Below, piece by piece: positions 52,398 through 60,483 of a stretch of 64,000 nucleotides of DNA (the stretch's first letter is position 1; each line of letters opens with the position of its first letter). The notes under the pieces are model-generated. The model did not search any database, was not told where the DNA came from, and saw nothing but the letters and a program-made list of their open reading frames with translations. Origin of the DNA: JBEKTW01 sp049515655 (lineage in GTDB: Bacteria; Bacteroidota; Ignavibacteria; UBA10030; SZUA-254); assembly GCA_049515655.1 (NCBI GenBank), contig JBEKTW010000003.1, forward strand, positions 176,856 to 240,855, given 5' to 3'. The position numbers were made by a program, and so were the translations under genes.

Positions 52398-54958
52398 CAG
52401 TAAACGACTACTGTCTGATTCGTCTCTGCAGCTGGAAAATGAACCCTCTTTCCTTTCCCCTGCGCTTCAATGTGATATTCAAAATCACCCGTTATTCGTC
52501 CTGAGGGTATCGACACCTCGAAGACGTTCCTTGCCGCATTTTTGAATTTCAGCGTCCCATACGTGGAACCTCCCAGGGTCCTCCATTTTACGACGACCGT
52601 AGGGGGCTTCTCTCCATAGAACAGGACTTTTAATTTCAGATCCTCCCCTTTTCGGATGGCCGTCCTGACGGTCGGCACGACCATTTTACTCACGGCAAGC
52701 TGTTTATCGCCGGGAAAACAGTCCGCCGGGAGTTGCTTTCCCATTATTTTTTCGATCTGTTTCGCTGTTCTTTCAAGAGAGATATCCCTGATATGCTGCT
52801 GCCAGTTGGCGATTGTCCCGAGCTCGGATGAACTGCTGATCGTCCTGATCAGCCACATATACACCTCCTCCAGTTCGCTCATCTGCCTCTTCCGCAGTGT
52901 GATGATAGTGTCCCAGTAACTGGCCTTGCTCCCTTCGGGCTCTTTTTCAGCTTTACCGATCAGCCGCTGTATCTCCCCCTGCGAGCACGCGTATTTCCCG
53001 GCCGCTCTCAGATACCGGAACATGTCAAGCCAGTAGCCGAACCTCTCACGCGAGCCCTCGCCCTCGATCTTTTTCCCGATCGTTTCAAGTGTGTCAATGA
53101 ACCTGTAGTCTCCTTTTCTCCGTTCCCATGTAAGCGTATCCGGAGCGATGCCCCCCGGACCGTCCATCCAGTCCGCAGGCCGGGGTATGTGCGTCCGGTA
53201 GGCAGTGTTCGGAACAAAAACAGGCCCACCGTCAAGCCTTGAAAAAATTCCCGCTATCGCCTTTCCTGCCTCACCGCCAAAATTGCTCGTGGCCCAGTCA
53301 AGATAAAAATCAGCTACCGGGTAATCCAGGTTCATGGTCTTTTTTCTTTCCAAGGCCTGTTCGTACGAGACTTTCACCCCCAGATGGGGATTCCACGGCT
53401 GCTCCCAGGCCGATGAAGCCAGCGCCGAGACATTGAGGCTCAGTATCCTTGTCCGCCAGTGGATGCCGATCAGCCCCGTGCATCCGTACGCTGCCGCATC
53501 TACCGCATCCCGCCTCATCCGCCTGACCCAGAGCTGCATGACCGAAAGCCCGGGGTCGTCTTCCATCCAAGGTATCGCCCACAGAGGCCGGTCCTTGGTC
53601 TTCGCAAAATCCGCCTCGATCGGCTCGTAACCGACATACCGGTTGATGCAGCTCATCGGCCATGTCTTCGGGAGGAACTTGTCAAAGTATGCCCGGTCGT
53701 TCACAGGCCCGAGCACCCATCCGCAGGTGGCAAGATCAAACGGCGCGTCGACATTCCTTGCGGCCTTCATTGCGGATTCCAGGTCCGTCCGCGTCTTTTG
53801 GACCTCTTCAGATGTGTTCTCCCTCCAGGTCCAGCCCTCTGGCGTCCAGAACCAGTAATAATCCACCGAGTAGTTCTTCTTCACCCACTCAAACATCCCC
53901 TGATACAGAGTCCGGACAGTGCCAGAGTCCTCCGGATCGATGCCCTTCGATCTCAGTTCTTCCTTCACTTTCTTCGGTACGATAAGCGGGGTTTCCGTTC
54001 CGACGCAGGCATGTATCCCCAGCTCTCTGGCATAGCCGAAGACATCCCGGAAGAAAGCGCCCGTTTTATTGAACATCTCGATCTCAGCCTGATCCCCGTT
54101 GGGCCAGGCGTTGATACCCTTCATGTAGGATGTGCCGAAATAGTCCGAGTCGAACAGATCGCCTATTCTGTACGCATAGGAGGAGGTCGGTCTCGCGGTG
54201 TACCCCCATGTCCCGTTCCCGTTTGAAAAATGTCGCGCCGGGTACGCACGCTTCACCGTCCCGTCCTCCCCGACGTCTTCCTTCAGGCCTATCCAGACAA
54301 GAGGCTCCGGACCCACGCCCCCTTCAGGGTACGTATGGAGCCCGAAGAAATTCATCTTTAACTTCAGAAGCTGCGAGAATATGCCCTTGTAGTCATCCTC
54401 CGTCCACCAGTCCGGCCCTTCCGGAAAGTCATGGAACGGCTGTATGCCGCGTATACTGAAGAGCGGTTTCCCTGTTTTTTCCTCCACAGAAAATGCATCC
54501 GGCTTTATTTTCACATCCGGTATGACATCCCCATGCAGATAGAACCGCACCCCCATTAGCTCCGCAAATGCGTACGCTGCGTAGAGGAGCCCCGCATCGT
54601 CCCCCCCGGCGATCAAATGGACATTCCTGCCTCTGTTATTGACGGTCTTCAACAAATACTCCTCCTTGCCGAGCGCACGGATCCTGCCTGCAAGGGCATC
54701 CCCGGTCAGACCCTCAGGCAGGTCATCCGAGCTCCTGCAGAGGAAAAAGACGATATCCTTGTCTTTCACCTTCCCCGCCCATTCGGATATCTCCGGCAAA
54801 ATCCCCGTTCTCAGAAAAAAGTACCTTCGCACCTCATGAGCGGCCAGATTGACCTTCAGGGTCCCCTTCGAGGGCATATAGACCGTCGCCTTCACTGCGG
54901 CGGAGAGGGAAGCGGCCGCCAGGGATAACAGCAGCAGCAATAGTAATGTTTTTTTCAT
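52397..54958 (-). CDS. Secreted glycoside-hydrolase-like protein (DUF4838 / GH67N-GH20b-like N-terminus)
   Basis: 853 residues with a clear signal peptide (MKKTLLLLLLLSLAAASLSA). Residues about 25-160 resemble the alpha-glucuronidase/hexosaminidase N-terminal domain (LAAHEVRRYFFLRTGILPEI, AAYAFAELMGVRFYLHGDV). A TIM-barrel-like middle follows (SIRGIQPFHDFPEGPDWWTEDD, DYYWFWTPEGWTW, GLIGIHWRTRILSLNVSALA), then a beta-rich end. Glu/Asp in FWTPEGW and WMEDDPG could be catalytic, but I cannot assign them. Proline and GC-rich codons look heavier than in the neighbours, hinting at transfer. It is paired with a beta-helix protein 3 bases upstream, suggesting joint action on a polysaccharide. Confidence 0.75.
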   Translation of the reverse strand: MKKTLLLLLLLSLAAASLSAAVKATVYMPSKGTLKVNLAAHEVRRYFFLRTGILPEISEWAGKVKDKDIVFFLCRSSDDLPEGLTGDALAGRIRALGKEEYLLKTVNNRGRNVHLIAGGDDAGLLYAAYAFAELMGVRFYLHGDVIPDVKIKPDAFSVEEKTGKPLFSIRGIQPFHDFPEGPDWWTEDDYKGIFSQLLKLKMNFFGLHTYPEGGVGPEPLVWIGLKEDVGEDGTVKRAYPARHFSNGNGTWGYTARPTSSYAYRIGDLFDSDYFGTSYMKGINAWPNGDQAEIEMFNKTGAFFRDVFGYARELGIHACVGTETPLIVPKKVKEELRSKGIDPEDSGTVRTLYQGMFEWVKKNYSVDYYWFWTPEGWTWRENTSEEVQKTRTDLESAMKAARNVDAPFDLATCGWVLGPVNDRAYFDKFLPKTWPMSCINRYVGYEPIEADFAKTKDRPLWAIPWMEDDPGLSVMQLWVRRMRRDAVDAAAYGCTGLIGIHWRTRILSLNVSALASSAWEQPWNPHLGVKVSYEQALERKKTMNLDYPVADFYLDWATSNFGGEAGKAIAGIFSRLDGGPVFVPNTAYRTHIPRPADWMDGPGGIAPDTLTWERRKGDYRFIDTLETIGKKIEGEGSRERFGYWLDMFRYLRAAGKYACSQGEIQRLIGKAEKEPEGSKASYWDTIITLRKRQMSELEEVYMWLIRTISSSSELGTIANWQQHIRDISLERTAKQIEKIMGKQLPADCFPGDKQLAVSKMVVPTVRTAIRKGEDLKLKVLFYGEKPPTVVVKWRTLGGSTYGTLKFKNAARNVFEVSIPSGRITGDFEYHIEAQGKGKRVHFPAAETNQTVVVY

Positions 54959-54961
54959 GGC

Positions 54962-56752
54962 TTACCTGATGTGATGGGATTTTTTAAATAATGAACCGCC
55001 CGCCTTTGCGGCGAGGTCTTTGGGAAAATTATTGTCTGCCGGATCCACATTAAAATAATTCACCCCCCACGACTGATCGTCTTTCTTCGATTGGTTGAAC
55101 CGGATCGGTTCTCCGGATGTATTGAAGCTGATATTCCCTTCCACGCGCAGGCCTGTTGTGCCTTCATCGAAAAAGAACGCGTTGTTGGGGGCTCCGCCGA
55201 ACGCATACTTCGACCGGTGGACATCGTGCAGGAGATTATCTTTCATTATCGTCCCCGGTTGAAGACCGAGTGTGTAGATACATCCGCCGTCTGCGAGGAT
55301 TTTCATGACATCGAAGACGTCGTTCGCTTCGACCGTGCAGCGTTCCATGCTCGACGGCTGTGGATTCCAGCGGAACCCAACCGAAATGCCCGTGTAAGGA
55401 AGATGCGCGACCGTATTGTGGGAAACCGTTGTGCTGCTGCAGAACGCCGCGAAGATACCAACGGCGCCGAATTGTGTCGCGCCGCAGTCATGAACGTAAT
55501 TATTGACGATCTCATTGCCGGTGGGAATTTCATTCTTCCGTGGCCAGTCCTCGTCGAGGGAACCAACTGCTTCGGTCCGGTGCCCGATGTTGATACCATT
55601 CCCGCCATTGTCATAAATTTCTGAATCGGTGACGCGGCACTTCCGCGTACCACGGCCGAAACCCACTCCCGCGGCGCCGGTATGGGCGATAGTACACCTG
55701 TCGATGAAACAGTTCTCTGCGTCCGTGAACTCGATCGCTGCGGGTTCGCAGTATTCTGGTTCGGCGGGGACTAGGGAGGTGCCATAGAATCCCGCCTGTA
55801 AACCACGATAGCCGAATGCGGGGAGCGAAAAGTTCGTGTACGCGAAATCTATTCCGTTGAAGCGAAGGTTCTGAACGGCGACATCCGGTTTCCCCCGAAC
55901 GATCAGGAATTTATCGACAAAAGGAGCGACGAACACTTTGGTATTCGGATCTTCACCGTCGCGGGCCGCATAGTACAATTGTCGAGAACTCTCATCGAGG
56001 TACCATTCCCCCGGCTCGGTCAGGAATTCCGGTGAGTTCTCGAAGAACACCGCCATCCCCTGTTTCGCGACACAGCAGCAATGACCCATCCAACCCGCTT
56101 CATTTTGTAAAAAGACTTTTCCTTCGCTAAGCGAATCGATCAGGATGCGGGCGATGTTCCAGTTTTGAAGAATGATGATCTCCGCTTTGGGTTTCAGCGA
56201 TAGAAAGGGAATCTGTTCCCTGAGCGTGATTTGCTTCTGATCCGGCGATACTTCCGCGATCGTAAGCATTCCATCGCCATCAGGATACCGGCAGCGCGGC
56301 AAGCGTGCTCCATCACGGAACAACTGGCGGAACGTCCCTCGTTCATCCCTCTGCGCAGTGATGTCGGTTGACCATACAGTCCCGCGGATTTTTCGCCATC
56401 CGGTGATCGTCCTCCCGCCGCTGATCAGTGGCTTCTCGTCGTTATACGCGCGAAATGTGACCGTGCGTGAACCACCCGGTGAATCCTTCTCATCAAAAAC
56501 CAGTGGTTCGTCGATCTGAAATTCACCTCCACGGAGATTGACAACGATATCACCCGCCGTTCCCTTTTTTAAGATATCACGCACCGCCTGTCGCGCGCGG
56601 TCTACGGTGGCAAAGGGACGATCAATGCTACCAGGATCCTTGTCATTTCCCTTTGGTGAAACGAAAAGCTCTACTGTCTGTCCGGAGCAATCGAGGCCAA
56701 ACAGAACAGCAAGACAACAGTAAAAAACAAAATTTCGTACAACCGCTGACAT
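54962..56752 (-). CDS. Secreted right-handed parallel beta-helix protein
   Basis: 596 residues with a signal peptide (FVFYCCLAVLFGLDCSGQ). The start LFVSPKGNDKDPGSIDRPFATVDRARQAV is the standard opening of DUF1565-like beta-helix proteins. Repeating coils follow, such as AAIEFTDAENCFIDRCTIAHTG, CRVTDSEIYDNGGNGINIG and TTVSHNTVAHLPYTGISVG. Such proteins bind or cleave polysaccharides (pectate-lyase-like, epimerase-like or GH families). No catalytic set is clear. It lies directly upstream of the glycoside-hydrolase-like gene. Confidence 0.85.
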   Translation of the reverse strand: MSAVVRNFVFYCCLAVLFGLDCSGQTVELFVSPKGNDKDPGSIDRPFATVDRARQAVRDILKKGTAGDIVVNLRGGEFQIDEPLVFDEKDSPGGSRTVTFRAYNDEKPLISGGRTITGWRKIRGTVWSTDITAQRDERGTFRQLFRDGARLPRCRYPDGDGMLTIAEVSPDQKQITLREQIPFLSLKPKAEIIILQNWNIARILIDSLSEGKVFLQNEAGWMGHCCCVAKQGMAVFFENSPEFLTEPGEWYLDESSRQLYYAARDGEDPNTKVFVAPFVDKFLIVRGKPDVAVQNLRFNGIDFAYTNFSLPAFGYRGLQAGFYGTSLVPAEPEYCEPAAIEFTDAENCFIDRCTIAHTGAAGVGFGRGTRKCRVTDSEIYDNGGNGINIGHRTEAVGSLDEDWPRKNEIPTGNEIVNNYVHDCGATQFGAVGIFAAFCSSTTVSHNTVAHLPYTGISVGFRWNPQPSSMERCTVEANDVFDVMKILADGGCIYTLGLQPGTIMKDNLLHDVHRSKYAFGGAPNNAFFFDEGTTGLRVEGNISFNTSGEPIRFNQSKKDDQSWGVNYFNVDPADNNFPKDLAAKAGGSLFKKSHHIR

Positions 56753-57285
56753 TTATAACTCCAATCTTAAGAATTTCACTTCATATGGTTTGAAGAAAAA
56801 TTTTCCCTCGACTTTTTAACTGCTGGGGCTTATTCGGGGAAAAATGAAGGCCGACCCGCGATGAGAACGAGTCGGCTCGATTACCAGTTGGATCCAATAT
56901 TCCAGAATACCATCCTGAAGTACAAAACCCGCTGCGCCATATACTTCAGCACAAGCGGGTCCTCTGGTTTGGACGCTGGAAGATCTGATAACCTCATGAT
57001 TCGCCCTCGATTGATTTCACAGAAAGGTAATGAATCTGGGGCCTTGAGTCAAGGAGGTAGCCCGAGTTCACCATTCTAGTGGATAGGGGGAATTTGTGAG
57101 GTTCTTTCTTGCCCCAGAAATGCCGGGCTCTTAGGTGGAAATTAATCATCAAATTGAGCACCGCGAGCTGCGGACTGGTTGCAACAATCAATACTATTCC
57201 TTATCATTAAATACCGCTGGTTGCAAATTGGTAACATCTGTACCTCTTGGGGAATTCAGACCTGAGAAACCGGCTTTATTGACAC
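56753..57285. other. Intergenic region without recognisable features
   Basis: 533 bases between the beta-helix gene and tRNA-Gln. No coding frame with believable composition, no strong palindrome and no repeat shared with the rest of the window was seen. It should contain the promoter of the secreted pair and of the tRNA. Confidence 0.5.
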
Positions 57286-57358
57286 TGCCCGGTGGTGTAA
57301 TTGGCAACACACCTGACTCTGGATCAGGGAAGTCTAGGTTCGAGTCCTAGCCGGGCAG
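57286..57358 (+). tRNA. tRNA-Gln (anticodon CTG)
   Basis: 73 nt: acceptor TGCCCGG/CCGGGCA, D arm with GTGTAATTGGCAACAC, anticodon arm CCTGA-CTCTGGA-TCAGG (anticodon CTG), T arm CTAGG-TTCGAGT-CCTAG and discriminator G. CCA is not encoded. Confidence 0.95.
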
Positions 57359-57363
57359 CGATA

Positions 57364-57394
57364 AAAGGGCAATCTATCTCCAGGATTGCCCTTT
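57364..57394 (+). terminator. Terminator-like hairpin after tRNA-Gln
   Basis: AAAGGGCAATC and GATTGCCCTTT make an 11-bp perfect stem with a 9-base loop, followed by AGTTTT. Position and T-rich tail fit a Rho-independent terminator of the tRNA. Confidence 0.7.
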
Positions 57395-57432
57395 AGTTTT
57401 ACATGCAAATCTCCCGCTGCAGCGGGATTCTC

Positions 57433-57490
57433 AATCCGACCTATGACTTATCCGCTCTCGCATGACAAAGATGATAAGTCATGTCGGATT
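57433..57490. repeat. Long hairpin upstream of a tRNA-Gln 3' fragment
   Basis: Outer stem AATCCGAC/GTCGGATT (8 bp) and inner stem ATGACTTATC/GATAAGTCAT (10 bp), with a CT bulge and a 20-base loop. It has the same two-stem-plus-bulge plan and CCGAC/GTCGG outer bases as the hairpin at 42684-42722 in the disrupted tRNA-Gly. Confidence 0.65.
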
Positions 57491-57494
57491 GGAA

Positions 57495-57507
57495 CTAGCC
57501 GGGCAGC
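57495..57507 (+). pseudogene. 3' fragment of a second tRNA-Gln
   Basis: CTAGCCGGGCAGC is an exact 13-base copy of the tRNA-Gln 3' end (57347-57359) and is again followed within a few bases by a GGGCA-containing hairpin. The body of this second tRNA is missing and a palindromic element occupies its place. Confidence 0.55.
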
Positions 57508-57509
57508 AA

Positions 57510-57545
57510 AATAAGGGCAGTCCGCCGCGGCGGACTGCCCTTATT
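57510..57545. terminator. 36-bp perfect palindrome after the tRNA-Gln fragment
   Basis: An uninterrupted 18+18 bp palindrome (right half CGGCGGACTGCCCTTATT) with no loop bases. It corresponds by position to the terminator after the intact tRNA-Gln but has diverged in sequence. It could extrude as a cruciform or serve as a terminator, with the following TTCGTTTT giving a weak T-tract. Confidence 0.55.
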
Positions 57546-57617
57546 CGTTTTCAGGAAGAAATCTTGTCAAAATCTTAGCATCGCTTGAAAGTCATTCTAC
57601 AATCTGCCGTCACAAGC

Positions 57618-57875
57618 TCAGGATCGCGCCGTTTCATTCGTTTGAGATACTGCTTCAGGTCGTTGCTGGTAGTCGGTTTTTGTGATCCCGTTGCGTCCGC
57701 TTGCTTTGCCGGTCAGTTCTTGTTCAGCCCGGGAGAATTTATGGCCGGCGAATCGCAGGAAGATCAATCCAAGGACAGGTGTTACATACTCAGAGGATTT
57801 TAGTTTTGAGTTCACCTGCAGTTCATCCGCGGCGGCCCGGAGCTTCTTTTCAAAATCGTTGTTGTTGGCAACCAT
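57618..57875 (-). pseudogene. Fragment of type I restriction-modification methyltransferase HsdM (N-terminus)
   Basis: From the ATG at 57875 the frame reads MVANNNDFEKKLRAAADELQ, VNSKLKSSEYVTPVLGLIF, LRFAGHKFSRAEQELTG and ITKTDYQ, the N-terminal helical domain of HsdM. It then loses similarity and stops after about 85 residues, whereas real HsdM has about 500. The methyltransferase core, hsdS and hsdR are absent. It appears to be a leftover from a deleted or interrupted restriction system at this tRNA-linked locus. Confidence 0.65.
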
Positions 57876-57949
57876 TGTAGAATTCGTCTTCAAAGTGACA
57901 TACATGGGTCCCCACCACCCGCTATTCATCCATGATGCTGGGCGTCGAT

Positions 57950-58210
57950 TCAGCCGGCAACCTCTGCATGGGCAGAGAACGAATTGGCCAGATGATCCGA
58001 CAGTTCCATCCCCACTGCCGAGAGGATACCGATGACTGTTCCATTCCTTAGATTCATATAACTCCACGCGAAAGTTTTCACCGGGTGGACGAGCACTCGG
58101 AGAGACACTGCTTCAAGGAAGATGACGATCACTCCATGTGCGAGTCCAAGGATGAGCGCTGCCGCTATGATTCGTTGAACCCGATTATTCGCAAACCTCT
58201 CACTGATCAC
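57950..58210 (-). CDS. Membrane ORF, second half of a TGA-split frame
   Basis: 86 residues starting at a GTG directly after the TGA of the preceding ORF and in the same frame. It has hydrophobic helices IIAAALILGLAHGVIVIFLEA and GTVIGILSAVGMELSDHLA. It continues the 58211-58537 frame, so both may be one protein of about 195 residues broken by an in-frame TGA, or two coupled genes. No family recognised. Confidence 0.45.
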   Translation of the reverse strand: MISERFANNRVQRIIAAALILGLAHGVIVIFLEAVSLRVLVHPVKTFAWSYMNLRNGTVIGILSAVGMELSDHLANSFSAHAEVAG

Positions 58211-58537
58211 TCAAAGATAGAGGTAAACTGACCCCGTGAGCCCGACGACGTAGGAAGCTTCCATGATGAAGTTCCACATGTAGATCGGGGAAAAAATGAT
58301 CAACGTCAAGAATAGATACCAGACAAGCAAGGCAGCAAAACCATTCCGGGCTCTATGTGCTTTGAATGCTGCGTAGCCAATTGCAATGGTGACGCCATTC
58401 GCGACAAACTCAAAAGATGTGAGTAGAGGGTTGAAAACAGATGTTCCAAACACGAGAAGACCGGGCACAATAACAAGGCAGGCGATCACAAGGGTACGAA
58501 CGACTGCCTTTTTCAAAACATCATTATCTGCATTCAT
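58211..58537 (-). CDS. Membrane ORF, first half of a TGA-split frame
   Basis: 108 residues with three or four hydrophobic segments (VVRTLVIACLVIVPGLLVFG, LLVWYLFLTLIIFSPIYMW, ASYVVGLTGSVYLYL). It ends with TGA followed at once by an in-frame GTG. No family recognised. It lies downstream of the methyltransferase-like gene across a repeat-containing spacer. Confidence 0.55.
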   Translation of the reverse strand: MNADNDVLKKAVVRTLVIACLVIVPGLLVFGTSVFNPLLTSFEFVANGVTIAIGYAAFKAHRARNGFAALLVWYLFLTLIIFSPIYMWNFIMEASYVVGLTGSVYLYL

Positions 58538-58566
58538 CGAGGTAACCTTTCATGAGTAATCCGATT

Positions 58567-58604
58567 GCGGAACGAACTCTTGTGTGTGCGGGGAGATGGG
58601 GCAT
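58567..58604. repeat. 38-bp repeat type B, copy 1
   Basis: GCGGAACGAACTCTTGTGTG followed by TGCGGGGAGATGGGGCAT. The close copy at 59279-59314 differs at a few positions. Each lies in the spacer downstream of a minus-strand gene. Confidence 0.6.
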
Positions 58605-58657
58605 TTGAAATTGTGGTTACAGTTGTGTGAAGGATGCATAACGCTCTCTCAATCGCA

Positions 58658-59095
58658 TCAAAATACAAACGGAATTATTCGTTTCGTGCGCGATGCATAC
58701 TCGACGTAATCTGGATATCGCTCGGTTACGAGACGCTCCTCGGCAACGATACGGATAAACAAGCCGATTGTTGCAGCGATACCCAGAAGAGCATTGATCA
58801 ATGACATATGAGAAAATATTCCAGCCCAAATAAAATACATTATAGCGGCATAGATCGGGTGTCGTACGTAATGATATGGACCAGATGTCACGAGACCCCC
58901 TTCCGTGGGGTCTGCGGTTGCGTGAAAACTCCGACCGCCAAAGGTAACTCGTGCCCAAAGCATAAGCAGTACGGCAAGGACTTGAATTAGAACTGCGACA
59001 ATTCCCACCGCCAGAATTGATTCTTGAAAAATGAGTGCTACCAATGCCAGAACAGCGATAGCAAAACCTGCTCTTGAAGACCACTTAAGACTCAT
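58658..59095 (-). CDS. Isoprenylcysteine carboxyl methyltransferase (ICMT)-like membrane protein
   Basis: 145 residues, four or five membrane helices. The C-terminal motif GLVTSGPYHYVRHPIYAAIMYFIWAG followed by RIVAEERLVTERYPDYVEYASRTKRIIP is the PEMT/ICMT SAM-binding signature. Bacterial members often have unknown substrates (lipids or small metabolites). It is an accessory gene in the repeat-rich region. Confidence 0.85.
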   Translation of the reverse strand: MSLKWSSRAGFAIAVLALVALIFQESILAVGIVAVLIQVLAVLLMLWARVTFGGRSFHATADPTEGGLVTSGPYHYVRHPIYAAIMYFIWAGIFSHMSLINALLGIAATIGLFIRIVAEERLVTERYPDYVEYASRTKRIIPFVF

Positions 59096-59122
59096 GAGAA
59101 GTTCTCCTGTTAGCCGCCGTTG

Positions 59123-59228
59123 ACCTTTATTGTCTGAATCAGAATTTCCAGGATTGTAGAATTAACAGAATTGTTCGTGGTCTTTTTCATTCAGAAAATT
59201 CTCTCATTCTGTGAATTCTGATTCTGAC
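59123..59228. repeat. A/T-rich inverted element type C, copy 1
   Basis: The left arm CTGAATCAGAATTTCCAGGA... and right arm ...GTGAATTCTGATTCTGAC form an imperfect long inverted repeat. Related copies lie at 60425-60567 and from 63946 to the window end. Confidence 0.65.
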
Positions 59229-59278
59229 TATATTTAGGATTGAACAACAGCCTATACTGCACTCTCTTACCACCACTC

Positions 59279-59314
59279 GCGGAATGAACTGTTGTGTGTG
59301 GGGTGATGGGGCAT
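59279..59314. repeat. 36-bp repeat type B, copy 2
   Basis: GCGGAATGAACTGTTGTGTG followed by TGGGGTGATGGGGCAT, close to copy 1 at 58567-58604. The 300-base spacer (59096-59395) holds only this repeat and the type C element. Confidence 0.6.
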
Positions 59315-59395
59315 ATTAGTTTTTGTTATTCTTAACTGCGGTGACCCATTTTCTAGGATCACGGTATTCTTCGTTTGTTCTTCCCTACCAAAGCT

Positions 59396-60115
59396 TCAAT
59401 TCAAAGTTACCCAATTATCAAGCGTTCCAGTGTTTGTAAACGAATCGCCATTACATCTCAAAGTATCGGAATCCCGTGCCTCCTTTGAGATGATTGCATC
59501 AGACCGAGACTTGAGACCACGCACCTCATAACCATTAAACACGGAATCAGTCATGACATCCAAGTACGAGACGAGCTTCCAGCCCTTTGGCGTGCTGACA
59601 CCCACCGCTATATCTGACATTGTCTGGGAGCCGATGTGAGTTCCGAGTTGTTGACCCGCGTTTACCTTATCGCCTATATTCAGTGGATTCGACAAACTGA
59701 TGTGAAAGATGATGAAATAGAATGCCGGATACGCAGCTGACTTAATTTGAACCTGTGTACCTGCCCATTCCTGATACATCTTGAAGATAGTCCCTTTCAC
59801 CGGCGAACATATCTTTACTGTTGACCAGTCGATGGTGTCCTTCGGCTCAAAATAGTGTTTCATACTACGACATTGTTCAAAGTCGTCCCAGTAGTCATGT
59901 CCTACGCTAGAGCGAAACCTTGAGATACGATGAATTTTTGCAAGCTCGATGTAATCTACCCCTGCAAACTTCGGAATTCCATTTGCGCCGACATCGTACG
60001 TGCCATCGTGAGGAGACGGAGGAGGCTCGTCTCCACCTCCGCCGCGACACACGATCAGTGTTGCGGATGAAAGTAAGATCTGCAACAGATACGTCTTGAC
60101 AATTTTCCTTACCAT
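59396..60115 (-). CDS. M23-peptidase-like exported protein
   Basis: 239 residues with an N-terminal hydrophobic leader ending in IVCRGGGGDEPPPSP, a possible lipoprotein or flexible anchor. The central part SPVKGTIFKMYQEWAGTQVQ, FYFIIFHISLSNPLNIGDKV and NAGQQLGTHIG has the shape of the M23/LytM beta-barrel (SPVxGxI...GDxVxAGQxLGxxG). The zinc HxH appears altered (FHIS only), so peptidase activity is doubtful. Possibly a degenerate envelope hydrolase or carbohydrate-binding relative. Confidence 0.6.
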   Translation of the reverse strand: MVRKIVKTYLLQILLSSATLIVCRGGGGDEPPPSPHDGTYDVGANGIPKFAGVDYIELAKIHRISRFRSSVGHDYWDDFEQCRSMKHYFEPKDTIDWSTVKICSPVKGTIFKMYQEWAGTQVQIKSAAYPAFYFIIFHISLSNPLNIGDKVNAGQQLGTHIGSQTMSDIAVGVSTPKGWKLVSYLDVMTDSVFNGYEVRGLKSRSDAIISKEARDSDTLRCNGDSFTNTGTLDNWVTLN

Positions 60116-60291
60116 CCTGTGTCCCCTGTAAGACTCTGCCGAATTAGACGAACAATGCCGTCAGGCCAGCGTTATTCACTTGTAATCGCATGCCAGCAAG
60201 TATGAATAATGACAGAGTGAGCATCATCTGAGCAAAACAAGTTTCTTCCTCGCGGTAAATGAGTCCGTCTGCTGACAGCCGGGCAGCTGCA

Positions 60292-60369
60292 GCAAACGTC
60301 TCGCAAAACCACGCAACACTTCTGCGAATCCACTCATACACCAATCGCCTGTGAACAAGACTGTTGAGC
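60292..60369 (-). repeat. 78-bp attC-like element A1
   Basis: On the minus strand it starts GCTCAAC, which matches the RYYYAAC consensus of integron attC sites. It has the central core GGCGATTGGTGTATGAGTGG and ends ACGTTTGC. Copies of the same size lie at 62945-63021 and 63809-63886. A small frame beginning MVYEWIR (60344 down to 60144) arises from the core and is not considered a gene. Confidence 0.5.
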
Positions 60370-60483
60370 GAGTTTTTAGCATGACTTTTCCGGGATCGTT
60401 GATGGTCGTCTCAGCCGCGGTTCACCTTTATTGTCTGAATCAGAATTTCCAGGATTGTAGAATTAACAGAATTGTTCGTGCTC
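60363..60483. repeat. 121-bp direct repeat, copy 1
   Basis: Identical base for base to 63880-64000. It begins at the GTTGAGC edge of the attC-like element A1 and runs into the type C A/T-rich element. The region 60116-60671 holds only these repeats plus a partial attC-like core (ACCAATCGCCCGCGAGC near 60580). Confidence 0.9.

Noticed and set aside
60144..60344. 66-codon ORF starting MVYEWIR
   Set aside because: Its N-terminus is the translated core of a repeated 78-bp element also found before two other genes; the remainder has no recognisable features.
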